A stretch of 56,971 bases of DNA from Acetobacter sp. DsW_063. Its GTDB lineage: Bacteria; Pseudomonadota; Alphaproteobacteria; Acetobacterales; Acetobacteraceae. This document shows, piece after piece, positions 18,701 through 27,255 of the stretch; position 1 is the stretch's first letter, and every line of letters starts with the position of its first letter. Both the position numbers and the translations under genes were made by a program. The stretch spans positions 1-56,971 of the forward strand of contig NZ_JOPL01000006.1 in NCBI RefSeq assembly GCF_002153745.1, written 5' to 3'. The notes below the pieces were generated by a model. That model was not told the origin of the DNA. It saw nothing but the letters and a program-made list of their open reading frames with translations, and did no database searches.

Positions 18701-18867
18701 CCGAGCAGGCTTGGGAAAGTTTGCGTCGTCGCGTTATGGATTACGACAATCCGGATCAACCTTATCTCTCGCACCCGCATCCGGGGCAGGAGCCTCGTTT
18801 CGCGGATTACGCGCAGCTTGCGCGCGTCGCGGAATGGAGCGCCGCGCGTGAGGAGGGCGGGGAATGA
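15784..18867 (+). CDS. addB: Double-strand break repair protein AddB
   Basis: AddB is the second helicase-like and nuclease subunit of AddAB, which resects DNA ends and loads RecA. The protein has 1027 residues. The N-terminal Walker A is not intact (GDGAILLPGRRAARALTEAFL), as is usual for alphaproteobacterial AddB. The C-terminal RecB-type nuclease domain (about residues 740-1020) shows LSVTEIETWIRDPYAIYARH, YGTLVHAALDLW, GRADRIDLFDDGSAALLDYKTG and QLPLEAAML, giving the H, D and D-x-K residues. The GTG start overlaps the tsaE stop, and its stop overlaps the addA ATG by 4 bases. Confidence 0.94.
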   Translation: MTGASGVFTIPAHLRFLDEIAARWAAGVDNDVERIGDGAILLPGRRAARALTEAFLRHADGRAVLLPRIMPIGGLDEAETALGSSDSLLLPPAVPTMRRLAVLTRLVLQAGQAFGTRPTLDQAWPLARALADLMDEAEWAGVDLAERLPDAVEDGFADHWRVTLDFLRIVTAAWPQWLEEQGLMNPVARRIALLRAQGRYWEGAGALSGQDGRLWAVGFTDALPATVDALRGVLAHPAGLLVVPGLDLTMDDESFAALPDGHPQNGLSRLLADLDTTRGDVTRWDSIFGGEEERARAGIAGRATTIARVLLPATALGDWTANQERGSCAGLTRLTPADQQEEAAAIALALRAAIETPGRRAALVTPDRTLAARVAAELRRWDVLADDSAGEPLLSTPPATLLRLVVQAVDSALAPVALLALLKHPFVACGFTVGDCRASARLLERRLLRGPAPAPGLAGLRARLASVRGKRIDGDDGSSADRPDSPASLDIFLDTLDRCLAPALTAAAEDRPLPEQVKALLETVEALATTAETSGAERLWRGEEGEALAQRCSELIAATDILPSQPWAVLDGLLCAVLSEDRVATRRVLRGRDDAILTLHPRVFIWGLTEARLQSVEVMVLGGLVEAVWPPATDPGPWLSRPMRARVGLPSPERAIGQAAHDFASCVAAADEVILSTPGRRDGAPAVPARWLVRLDAFLAGRRQSLPEHPAQAWLKRLDRPEGAAVAAAPPQPRPPLARRPRRLSVTEIETWIRDPYAIYARHVLRLRPLDPLEQSVDASDYGTLVHAALDLWLHEIGVGWPHDAQARLRRIFENCLDEAGLRPALAAWWRPRLMRIADWVAEAEGVRRGTGAPRAILTEASGLATITDAPGGAFQLKGRADRIDLFDDGSAALLDYKTGSVPSGKAVLEGWSPQLPLEAAMLTRGAFPSAAAKAVDAALAPSALLYWRLTGGAPPGEETAVTSKVDTVGELAEQAWESLRRRVMDYDNPDQPYLSHPHPGQEPRFADYAQLARVAEWSAAREEGGE

Positions 18868-21800
18868 CGCGGACGGCTATTGAAATCGCCTGCGCGGAGC
18901 AGGATGAAGCGTCTGATCCCTGCGCTTCGGTTTTTGTGTCCGCGTCGGCGGGGAGCGGCAAGACGAAGTTGCTGATCGATCGTCTGCTGCGGCTGATGCT
19001 GCCGCGTGTGAACCCTGACGATCCGGGCGGTCCGTGGTTGCCGGGCGCAGATCCGGGGCGCATCCTGTGCTTGACGTTCACCAAGGCGGCCGCTGCGGAA
19101 ATGGCGATCCGGCTTCAGCGCACGCTTGGCGCGTGGGTGACGTTGCCTGATGAGAAACTGGACGCAGCCCTGCGTAGCCTCCGTGCGCCAGTGGCGGCGC
19201 GTGCGCAGGCGCGGGCCCTGTTCGCGCGGGTGCTGGACATGCCTGGCGGCATGAGGATCGGCACGATTCACGCGTTCTGCCAGTCCCTGCTGCGACGTTT
19301 CCCGCTTGAGGCGGCAATCAATCCGCATTTCCAGCTTATGGAGGACACCGACGCGTCGCTTGCGTTGCAGGAGGCGACGGAAACCGAACTGGCGCGTTTG
19401 CCGCCCGCGATGGTGGGCGCACTCGCATCCCAGATAGGATTGCGCGATTTTGTCGAACTGGTGACTACGCTGAAGAGCGCGAAGGCGGCTCCCCGCGTGC
19501 TTGAGCTGGCGCGTAGAGATCCCGATGGTTTGCGGCGGGGTCTGTCGCGCGCGCTTGGCGTCGGAGAGGACGCGTTGGGCGATGCCGACGCTGATCCGCT
19601 GCTTGCGGCCTGCACGAATCTTCAGGGCGAGGAGGGTTTGCGCAGCGCCATAGCGCTTGTCGCGGCGGAAGGCGCGGAAAGCGCGAAGAAGATGGCTGCG
19701 TCCATGCTGGACTGGCTGTCGCAGCATCCGCCGGAGCGCGCGGCGCGTTGGGTGGACTGGCGGGATCTGTTTCTGACCGGCAAGGGTGAGTCGAGAAAAA
19801 ACGCTGGACTCAACAAAAAATTTCTCGATGCGCACGAAGACATTCTAGCGCCGTTTGAGGCGGAAGTCGTCCGGATTCTCCGTGTGGAGGAAGTCCGCCG
19901 TGCACGCGTGTTGATCGCGTTGACCCTCGCTCTTCTGGGCGCAGCGGCCCCGGTGATCGAGTCTTATGGCGCGCGCAAATCTCTGCTTGGGCAAGTGGAA
20001 TATGACGATCTGATCGCCCGCACGCTCGGGCTGTTGCGCGATCCGGGTTCGGCGTGGGTGCTCTACAAGCTGGACGGAGGCGTCGATCACTTGCTGCTGG
20101 ACGAGGTGCAGGACACGTCGCGCGTGCAATGGGAGATCGCGGGAGGTCTGACCTCCGAGTTTTTTGTTGGCGAAGGCGCGCGCGATTCTGCGGCTGGACC
20201 ACGCACGGTTTTCGCCGTGGGTGACTACAAACAGTCCATTTATGGATTTCAGGGCGCCGATCCGGACGCTTTTCGTGACTGGCGAAAGATTTTCGAACGA
20301 CGGGTGCGCGATGCAGGCAGCGAGTGGCGGGAGCCGGCGCTGAACGTGTCGTTTCGCTCTACGGCGCCGGTTCTGAAACTCGTCGACTCTGTCTTTGCAC
20401 ATCCTCTGGCCGCACGTGGCGTCAGCGACCCGGGTCAGCCCGCGCCGCACCACGAAAGCGCGCGGCCGGGGCAGGGCGGTCGCGTCGAACTGTGGCCTCT
20501 GGTTCCTCGCGTGGAGCAGGGCGGCGAAGACGCGCCGCAGGATATGGAAGTTGCGCTCGATCCGTGGGCGGCGCCGACGCGCAATGCCGGGCTCGTCTCT
20601 CCACCACAGCGACTGGCCGATACGTTGGCGCGCTGGATCGCAGCGGAGTTGCTGAAGCCGCCCGCGCCGGGCGAGCGACAACTGACCCCGGGAGACGTGC
20701 TTGTGCTCGTGCCCCGGCGCTCCGCCTTCGTGCGAGCGTTTGTGCGCGCGTTGAAATCTGCGGACGTGCCGGTCGCGACGCTGGTGCGCACGGGGCTGGC
20801 CGATCAGACGGTCGTGCAGGATCTGATGGCGCTTTGCGACGCGTTGCTGCTGCCGCAGGACGATCTGACGCTGGCCTGCGTGCTGACCTCGCCGCTCGGC
20901 GGTCTCGCCGACGACAGTCTGATGGCGTTGGCCATGGAGCGGCAGGATGGGGAGCCGCTGTGGACCGTTCTGCGCGAGCGTCATGCGCAACGGCCAGACT
21001 GGACGACGGCCTGGCATATTCTGTCGGGTCTGTTCCGGCGCGTGGATTACCTGTCTCCCTATGGACTTTTGTCGGAAGCCCTGGGCGCGTTCGGTGGACG
21101 AGCGCGTTTGCTTGCGCGTCTTGGGCCAGAGGCAGGGGAGCCGATCGATGAGTTGCTCTCGGCCAGTCTGCGCTACGAAGATTCTCATGCGCCGTCGTTG
21201 CAGGGATTTCTGCACTGGCTCCGGCAATCGAACGAGAGCGTGAAACGGGAGCCCGAGGCGAGTAGCGATGCTGTGCGTGTGATGACGGCGCACGGCTCCA
21301 AGGGGTTGCAGGCGCGGCTGGTGATCCTGCCGGACACGACCGGTTCGCCGCGTGCGGAATCGCGACTGTTGTGGTTGGACGACCGTCTTGGTCCCCTGCC
21401 GGTGCTGACGCCGCGCAGCGATCTGGGAACCGAGGCGACGCGGGCGCTCCGCGAAACGATGCGGGTGAAGGCGGCGGAGGAATATAACCGGCTGCTTTAC
21501 GTCGCCCTGACCCGCGCGAGCGATCGACTGGTCGTGTGCGGGTGGGAGCCGCGCAAACTGCAGGAGGAGAGCTGGTACGCACGGTGTCTGGCGGGTTTTG
21601 AGGCTGCGGAGGCTGATGCCGAGTCATTCGGGTTCGGGTGGGGCGGCGAATGTCTGGTGATCGAGGAGCGGGCGACTGTCGAGGCGAAATCCGCCGCCGC
21701 CGCGCCGTCAACGCCGCCGCCGCCCATGCCGACGTGGATGGGCGCCGCCCCTGACTGGCGTCCCGCCCCGCCGCCCTGGGAGTCTGCGCTCGCCCGGCCG

Positions 21801-22397
21801 CTCAGCCCCAGCCGCCCGGATGATGTGGGCATGGGCGAGCGCCCGGCTTCCCGCTCTCCTCTGGAGATGGCGTCCATTACGCCCGACGCCGCGCGCGAGG
21901 CGGCGTTCAGGCGCGGCGCGCTTGCGCACGCCCTTTTGCAGTTTCTCCCTGACCGGCCGGCCGCCGACCGCACGCAGGTGGCTTATGACTGGTTGCTGAG
22001 ACCGGGCAACGGTCTGGACGAAGGCGAGGCGGCGCGGCTGGTGGCACGTGTGCTGGAAGTGATGGAGCACGCCGAACTGGAGCCGCTTTTCGCGCCGGAA
22101 GCGCGGGCGGAGCAGCGTCTTGCTGGTGTGGTGCGCGGCAATGTGGTGGTGGGACAGGTCGATCGTATGCGCGTCCTCGACGACACGGTTATGATCTGCG
22201 ACTTCAAGACCAATCGTCGGCCGCCTGCTTCTGTCGAGCGCACGCCGGTTCTCTATCTGCGCCAGATGGCGGCTTATCGCGACCTGCTGCACGCCCTTTA
22301 TCCGGGTCGCGCCGTGAGGTGCAGTCTGGTCTGGACGGAAGCGCCGATGGTCATGGAACTGCCTGACGCACTTCTGGACGAGCATGGGGGCGTATGA
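18864..22397 (+). CDS. addA: Double-strand break repair helicase AddA
   Basis: AddA is the UvrD-type 3'-5' helicase and nuclease subunit of AddAB. At 1177 residues it is full length. It has Walker A SASAGSGKTKLLIDRL (near residues 28-43), FTKAAAAEM, RIGTIHAFCQSLLRRFPLEA, Walker B HLLLDEVQDTSRVQW, the VGDYKQSIYGFQGADP motif, VRVMTAHGSKGLQARLVILPD and the C-terminal nuclease GQVDRMRVLDDTVMICDFKTN. It starts at ATG 18864 inside addB (ATGA overlap). The thioredoxin gene that commonly follows addA in relatives is absent; a 363-base gap follows instead. Confidence 0.96.
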   Translation: MTRTAIEIACAEQDEASDPCASVFVSASAGSGKTKLLIDRLLRLMLPRVNPDDPGGPWLPGADPGRILCLTFTKAAAAEMAIRLQRTLGAWVTLPDEKLDAALRSLRAPVAARAQARALFARVLDMPGGMRIGTIHAFCQSLLRRFPLEAAINPHFQLMEDTDASLALQEATETELARLPPAMVGALASQIGLRDFVELVTTLKSAKAAPRVLELARRDPDGLRRGLSRALGVGEDALGDADADPLLAACTNLQGEEGLRSAIALVAAEGAESAKKMAASMLDWLSQHPPERAARWVDWRDLFLTGKGESRKNAGLNKKFLDAHEDILAPFEAEVVRILRVEEVRRARVLIALTLALLGAAAPVIESYGARKSLLGQVEYDDLIARTLGLLRDPGSAWVLYKLDGGVDHLLLDEVQDTSRVQWEIAGGLTSEFFVGEGARDSAAGPRTVFAVGDYKQSIYGFQGADPDAFRDWRKIFERRVRDAGSEWREPALNVSFRSTAPVLKLVDSVFAHPLAARGVSDPGQPAPHHESARPGQGGRVELWPLVPRVEQGGEDAPQDMEVALDPWAAPTRNAGLVSPPQRLADTLARWIAAELLKPPAPGERQLTPGDVLVLVPRRSAFVRAFVRALKSADVPVATLVRTGLADQTVVQDLMALCDALLLPQDDLTLACVLTSPLGGLADDSLMALAMERQDGEPLWTVLRERHAQRPDWTTAWHILSGLFRRVDYLSPYGLLSEALGAFGGRARLLARLGPEAGEPIDELLSASLRYEDSHAPSLQGFLHWLRQSNESVKREPEASSDAVRVMTAHGSKGLQARLVILPDTTGSPRAESRLLWLDDRLGPLPVLTPRSDLGTEATRALRETMRVKAAEEYNRLLYVALTRASDRLVVCGWEPRKLQEESWYARCLAGFEAAEADAESFGFGWGGECLVIEERATVEAKSAAAAPSTPPPPMPTWMGAAPDWRPAPPPWESALARPLSPSRPDDVGMGERPASRSPLEMASITPDAAREAAFRRGALAHALLQFLPDRPAADRTQVAYDWLLRPGNGLDEGEAARLVARVLEVMEHAELEPLFAPEARAEQRLAGVVRGNVVVGQVDRMRVLDDTVMICDFKTNRRPPASVERTPVLYLRQMAAYRDLLHALYPGRAVRCSLVWTEAPMVMELPDALLDEHGGV

Positions 22398-22760
22398 CGA
22401 GGCGGGATTTCGGCCTTCGATAAATTTTTGAAGGATTTTTCTTGAGACTTTTTGGATTCACGTCGGACGTTTTCGCTGGGGCTGACGTGAAGCGTTACTA
22501 CCGCACGTTTATGGTGTGCGGAGCATGGGTCTCGAACCGAACCTGTCATTCGTCTCGCAAAAAATGGAGACTTGGGCGTGGGTTCGACGCGAGGCGTTGC
22601 CGAAGCCGGAGCAGAACAATAGGCGCGTCGAGTGTCCTTTTTTGCGGCTTCACGTTTCGGGGGAGTGGGCAGCCTTCTGGCGGGTGGCGTAGGCTGCTGG
22701 ACATCGCGTAATCATTTTGTGATCATAATGTTCTGTGCCGCCGGATCAGGAAATTCACTC
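22398..22760. other. Intergenic stretch of about 360 bases
   Basis: No coding region is supported. AT-rich patches at 22420-22450 (ATAAATTTTTGAAGG...) and 22712-22732 (ATCATTTTGTGATCATAATG, with partial dyad symmetry) may carry the promoter of the glucosidase gene. No T-run hairpin was recognised after addA. Confidence 0.4.
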
Positions 22761-24497
22761 ATGACGATCACGAGACGCGCGATGATTGCGCTCGCCGCTG
22801 GCGCCGCCGCGTCGCCTCGTTTCACAAGCGCCGCGTCGCCGAAATCCGTCTGGTGGCAGGAGGCGGTGTTTTACGAAATATACCCGCGCTCGTTCCAGGA
22901 CGGGAATGGCGACGGGATCGGCGACTTCATAGGCATGGCTGACCGCGTGGATTATCTCGCCGATCTTGGCGTTGACGCGATCTGGGTCGCGGCGTGCTTC
23001 GATAGCCCGAACGCCGACAACGGCTATGACGTAAGCGATTATCGTAAAATCATGCCTGATTTCGGCACGATGCGGGATTTTGACAATTTTCTTGAACGCG
23101 CAAAAAAACGTGGAATACGCGTCATTCTGGATATGGTTTTCAACCATACCAGCGATAAGCATTCATGGTTTATGAAAAGCAGCTCGTCAAAAGACAGTTT
23201 TTATCGCGACTTTTACCACTGGCATGACGGTAGAGACGGCGCTGCGCCCACCAACTGGCGTTCAGCGTTTGGTGGCTCGGCCTGGACGCTGGATTCGCAC
23301 ACCAATCAATATTATCTGCATACGTTTACGAACAGACAGCCTGATTTGAATTGGGAAAACCCGCGTGTCAGAAGCGAGCTGTATGCAATTCTGAAGTTCT
23401 GGTCGGACAAAGGGGTCGATGGCTTTCGTTTCGATGCGATCACCAGCATTGCCAAGCCGTTAGAACTTTATGACCTCTCGGCGCAGGATATTGCTGCGGG
23501 TCGCTCTTTCGCCGACCGTGGCGAGCGTTTGCACGCCCATCTGCGTGATATGTACGCCCGCTGCAACGCCGACTCCAGACTTTACTTTGTGGGAGAGACA
23601 TGGGGTGCGGATCGCACCCTGTTTGTTGAGCTTACGCAAGCGGACCGTCACGAACTCTCCGCAGGGTTTCCTTTCGACTTACAGATGAAAGATATTGAAG
23701 ACGGCTGGCGCAAGACGCCCTGTAAATTATCGGATTTGCGAGCCTTCAACGCCGGAAACGCGTTTGATAATGAACCCGGCGTCTGGCCGGTGATCTGGCT
23801 GGAGGATCACGATTTTCCTCGTTCCGTCTCGCGCTATGGATCGCAAAAACCGGAGTTCCGATCACGGTCGGCAAAAATGCTGGCGATCATGCTTCTGTCG
23901 TTGCGAGGTACGCCCTTCCTTTATCAGGGGCAGGAAATAGGCATGGAAAATTACCCCTTCACGTCGATCGACCAATTTAATGACGTCACCGCGCATAATG
24001 TCTGGAGCGAACAGGTCGGCGGCCATCACGTAACGTCGGCTGGCATGTTGGCCAATCTTGCGGCTACAACACGCGATAATGCGCGTACCCCTATGCAGTG
24101 GAATGCGGCTCGCAACGCCGGGTTCTCGGCCGGAACTCCATGGATGCTGGTCAACCCGGATTATCGGACGATCAACGCCGCCGCACAGACAGGCGATCGT
24201 AACTCCGTGTTTGGCTTCTATAAAGCAATGATAAAGACCAGAAAAACTCAACCGGCGTTGGTCCATGGAAAGTATCGCGACGTCTCTCCAGATAATGGTG
24301 CGATTTACGCCTTTCGACGCGAACACCCTGCGGGTAATACGCTGACGGTCATGAATTTTTCGGATTCCCCCGAAATTTTCCGCATCCCGCAGGACGTGAA
24401 ACCCGCCAGAGTTCTGATCGCGAACATACCGGAGCACTCGATTGTAGAGCCGTCTCTGACGCTGGAGCCGTGGGAAGGCATGATTATCGCGATTTAA
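22761..24497 (+). CDS. Exported GH13 alpha-glucosidase (oligo-1,6-glucosidase type)
   Basis: This enzyme would hydrolyse or transfer alpha-glucosyl groups from small sugars such as sucrose, trehalose or isomaltose in the periplasm. The 578-residue protein opens with TRRAMIALAAGAAASPRFTSA, a twin-Arg-like leader. The barrel shows WWQEAVFYEIYPRSFQDGNGDG, VILDMVFNHTSD, the nucleophile GFRFDAIT (Asp 225), the acid/base FVGETWG (Glu 279) and EDHDFPR (third Asp 351; relatives usually have NHDQPR). The QPDLNWENPRVR block is typical of the oligo-1,6-glucosidase/trehalose synthase branch. ATG 22761 places the leader at the N-terminus; the exact substrate cannot be read from sequence. Confidence 0.88.
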   Translation: MTITRRAMIALAAGAAASPRFTSAASPKSVWWQEAVFYEIYPRSFQDGNGDGIGDFIGMADRVDYLADLGVDAIWVAACFDSPNADNGYDVSDYRKIMPDFGTMRDFDNFLERAKKRGIRVILDMVFNHTSDKHSWFMKSSSSKDSFYRDFYHWHDGRDGAAPTNWRSAFGGSAWTLDSHTNQYYLHTFTNRQPDLNWENPRVRSELYAILKFWSDKGVDGFRFDAITSIAKPLELYDLSAQDIAAGRSFADRGERLHAHLRDMYARCNADSRLYFVGETWGADRTLFVELTQADRHELSAGFPFDLQMKDIEDGWRKTPCKLSDLRAFNAGNAFDNEPGVWPVIWLEDHDFPRSVSRYGSQKPEFRSRSAKMLAIMLLSLRGTPFLYQGQEIGMENYPFTSIDQFNDVTAHNVWSEQVGGHHVTSAGMLANLAATTRDNARTPMQWNAARNAGFSAGTPWMLVNPDYRTINAAAQTGDRNSVFGFYKAMIKTRKTQPALVHGKYRDVSPDNGAIYAFRREHPAGNTLTVMNFSDSPEIFRIPQDVKPARVLIANIPEHSIVEPSLTLEPWEGMIIAI

Positions 24498-24673
24498 TCT
24501 AATGCATTGGAAGGCGCGACGCAGGTCCTACGCCTTACGGGCGTTTGACGGGATAGACACCGTTCGAACGGACGTCGGAACCGTGAAGTTTTTGTGACGC
24601 GGTTGAGTCTTACGCCCTCCATGCGCAAACGTGTTGGGCTTTCGGGCGCTAACGTTCACGACGGGTTATCCCA

Positions 24674-25615
24674 ATGTTACATCTTGCCAGGCGCTCGTTT
24701 CTGTCTCTTTCCGTCGGAACGTCTCTGTTCGCCGTTAACGGCGCCAGGGGGACCGTTCCTGCTCGTCCGCCAATGTTAGCCCATGAGCCGTTTACGTTCC
24801 TGTTCATAACCGATACGCACTTGCAGCCAGAATTGGACGCCAATGGCGGGTGCCATATGGCCTTCAGGAAAGCGAAAACAGTTCCCGCTGATTTTGCGAT
24901 TCAGGGTGGCGATCATGTCTTCGACGCCCTTGGCGTCAACGCTGGGCGGGCGACGATGCTGCTCGACCTGTACCGCCGCACGGCGGACGATCTGACGTTG
25001 CCTGTGCATCATACGATCGGCAACCACGATTGCTTCGGCGTTTATACCAAAAGCGGGGCGCTGCCGACGGACCCTCTGTATGGCAAGAAGTATTTCGAAG
25101 ATAATTTCGGACAACTCTACTACGCGTTCGATCATAAGGGCGTTCACGTCGTCGTGCTGGATTCAATCGGAATCACCGCTGACCGAGCCTATGAGGGAAG
25201 GATCGACGCCGCGCAAATCGCGTGGTTGTCGCAGGATCTTGCGGCGCAACCTGCGGGGACGCCCATCATTGTCGTCACGCACATCCCGCTTGTCACGGCA
25301 ATCGAAGATTACGCTGCGCCGCCGTCCATTCCTCCGGCCCATCATGGCTTGTCAGTCGTCAACGCCTATGAAGTGCTGCCGCTGTTCGACCATTACAATG
25401 TGATCGCCGTATTTCAGGGACATACCCATGTTCTCGAGCGTGTGGAATGGCATGGCGTTCCCTACATCACAGGCGGCGCCGTCAGCGGTAACTGGTGGCA
25501 TGGCACGCGGTATGGCACCCCGGAGGGCTTCATGGTGGTGGACGTGGCGGGCGGCAAGGTGAGCACCCGTTACGAGACCTATGGGTTTCGTAGCGTCGAT
25601 CCGCATAACACCTGA
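24674..25615 (+). CDS. Tat-exported calcineurin-like metallophosphoesterase
   Basis: A 313-residue exported phosphoesterase with a Tat leader (ARRSFLSLSVGTSLFAVNGARG) and all two-metal motifs: FITDTHL (D-x-H), GGDHVFD, IGNHDCF (GNHD), VVTHIPL and FQGHTHV (GHTH). The protein resembles the periplasmic 3',5'-cyclic-AMP phosphodiesterase/Icc-type group, but substrate is not set by sequence. It follows the glucosidase by 176 bases in the same direction, and both have twin-Arg leaders. The start at ATG 24674 leads straight into the Tat signal. Confidence 0.85.
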   Translation: MLHLARRSFLSLSVGTSLFAVNGARGTVPARPPMLAHEPFTFLFITDTHLQPELDANGGCHMAFRKAKTVPADFAIQGGDHVFDALGVNAGRATMLLDLYRRTADDLTLPVHHTIGNHDCFGVYTKSGALPTDPLYGKKYFEDNFGQLYYAFDHKGVHVVVLDSIGITADRAYEGRIDAAQIAWLSQDLAAQPAGTPIIVVTHIPLVTAIEDYAAPPSIPPAHHGLSVVNAYEVLPLFDHYNVIAVFQGHTHVLERVEWHGVPYITGGAVSGNWWHGTRYGTPEGFMVVDVAGGKVSTRYETYGFRSVDPHNT

Positions 25616-25833
25616 ATCAACTACGCACTCCGTACCGATTCCTGTTTCGGCTCGTCCATTTTGGATAATTCCTGTGACGCCGGAGTTGCGGAAAAAGTTC
25701 GGGGTGAGTGGACGTAAGAGAAATATACGCCGACAGAGGCGTGGCGTCGCCGGGGCATCTCTCATGCCGCGATGAAGTAGATGCGAGTGTCGTCAAATTG
25801 CGTTCTACCCTTTCGATAGTTGAAGAACGCCCC

Positions 25834-27255
25834 TTACGGTGAGACCTCGCATGGTGGCTCGTTGACGGGGACCCCCGTGAAGGCCAGTGGATACAACCCG
25901 CGACTGGATGCGTAAGCGCTCATCTCACCGGCCGAGGCGCGACCTGGCTCGGGGCAGAGCTTCAGCGTGGCGCCCGGTACGTCGATTGCTTCACAGGACG
26001 GTTGGAGTGCGTCCACGATAGCGGAGCGCCCGACCAGAGCCTTTCCCCCGCGCATAACCAGCATTTCGTCCTGAGGCGTCGCCCGCACAACCTTATGAAC
26101 GTTCTGATGCTCGGGGTCGGCGAAGAGGACGAGGTCCGCGCGTTTGCCTGCCGCTATATCTCCGATCGCCGCCTCCGCGCCGGCAACATGCGCGGCGTTA
26201 TGCGTCACCATGCGCCAGAGCTCACTGTCGCTCAGTGCGTCGTGCAGATACGCGTGATTATAATGTAGCGCACACGCCAGTTCGCGGTTGATGTTCATAG
26301 AGCCGGACGGAAGCCAGTCAGATCCCAGAGCGATCGTAATGCCGCGCTTTCTGGCTGCGAGAATATCGAGCGTCTTGCCGTAGAGCGACAGATTGCTCCG
26401 CGGAGACCAGACGATGCTCGCGTGTCTGGCCGCGACGAGATCGAGATCCTGAGGTGTGAGGGCGACCGCGTGGATGAGAGCCGCCTGTGGCATGAGCCAG
26501 TCGTTGCTGACGCCCCCTCCGCCGGGTTGCGGCGTGGGGTCGTAAGACGTCGAGCTCTGGCAGCGAAATTCGTTGCGCGCCGCTTCGTCGCGGCCTTCGG
26601 CGACGTGGGCGAGAAAGGCGCTGGCCGCAGCCACCTGATTACGGGTGACGGGATGATGGCCATAATCGCAATTCCGCGTTCTCATGACGCCGGATGCGTC
26701 ATCAAGCGGGAAAATATTATAGGTAGCGGGCGTGATATCGAGGGATTCCAAACCTGCTTCGAAGTCGAGATTGCGCAACAGGCCCGGCGCCATGCGTTCG
26801 GCGACTGTGGAGGTCGTGCCGTCCACCAGAAAGCGCAATTCACTCCAGCTGAGCGAGAGCGGATCGCGGTTGGGTTTGAAATCTTCCAGCCGTTTATGGC
26901 CGTTCAGCCCTACGCGCCATTCGTGACGGTGGGCGAAGCGTTCTCCCGTATCGGGTTTCGGCGGCGTATCGTTGAAATCCAGATGATCATGCGTGTTGAT
27001 AAATCCCGGAGACAGAACGGCGTCAGTGCAGATTATGCGCGTTGCGGTCGGTGGAGTCGGGCAGTGAGCGGCGACGCAATCGATCCGGCCGTCGGGATCG
27101 ATGCGAACCTCGCCCGGCGTGAGAACGCGGTCCGGGGCGAGAATGGTCGCCTGTATCAGGGTCGCGTCGACGCCCTTGTGTATCTTGCACGCAGGTTCCG
27201 CCTGCACAGCAATGGGAATGAGCAGGAGGAGCCAGATAACTCCACGGGGAATCAT
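25834..27255 (-). CDS. Exported amidohydrolase of the deaminase/TRZ-ATZ group
   Basis: A 473-residue metal-dependent hydrolase with a Sec signal peptide (IPRGVIWLLLLIPIAVQA). It has the N-terminal composite beta-sandwich, then the metal motif SPGFINTHDHLDFND (H-x-H), a HAVAL segment, the Asp of ALGSDWLPSGSMNINRE and the C-terminal GDIAAGKRADLVLFAD block. This combination is that of cytosine/guanine/adenosine-type deaminases and chlorohydrolases. ATG 27255 overlaps the nucleoside hydrolase stop (ATGA), so the two are coupled; that suggests it may deaminate the freed base, which is inference. It could also act on another cyclic amide. Confidence 0.8.
   Translation of the reverse strand: MIPRGVIWLLLLIPIAVQAEPACKIHKGVDATLIQATILAPDRVLTPGEVRIDPDGRIDCVAAHCPTPPTATRIICTDAVLSPGFINTHDHLDFNDTPPKPDTGERFAHRHEWRVGLNGHKRLEDFKPNRDPLSLSWSELRFLVDGTTSTVAERMAPGLLRNLDFEAGLESLDITPATYNIFPLDDASGVMRTRNCDYGHHPVTRNQVAAASAFLAHVAEGRDEAARNEFRCQSSTSYDPTPQPGGGGVSNDWLMPQAALIHAVALTPQDLDLVAARHASIVWSPRSNLSLYGKTLDILAARKRGITIALGSDWLPSGSMNINRELACALHYNHAYLHDALSDSELWRMVTHNAAHVAGAEAAIGDIAAGKRADLVLFADPEHQNVHKVVRATPQDEMLVMRGGKALVGRSAIVDALQPSCEAIDVPGATLKLCPEPGRASAGEMSAYASSRGLYPLAFTGVPVNEPPCEVSP

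Noticed and set aside
19845..21293. Minus-strand open frame (about 482 codons) opposite addA
   Set aside because: Antisense shadow of a helicase with all motifs in place; composition is Arg-rich and has no recognisable domain.
22500..22580. tRNA-like GGGTCTCGAACCGAACC in the gap after addA
   Set aside because: No matching acceptor stem, D-arm or anticodon arm on either strand.
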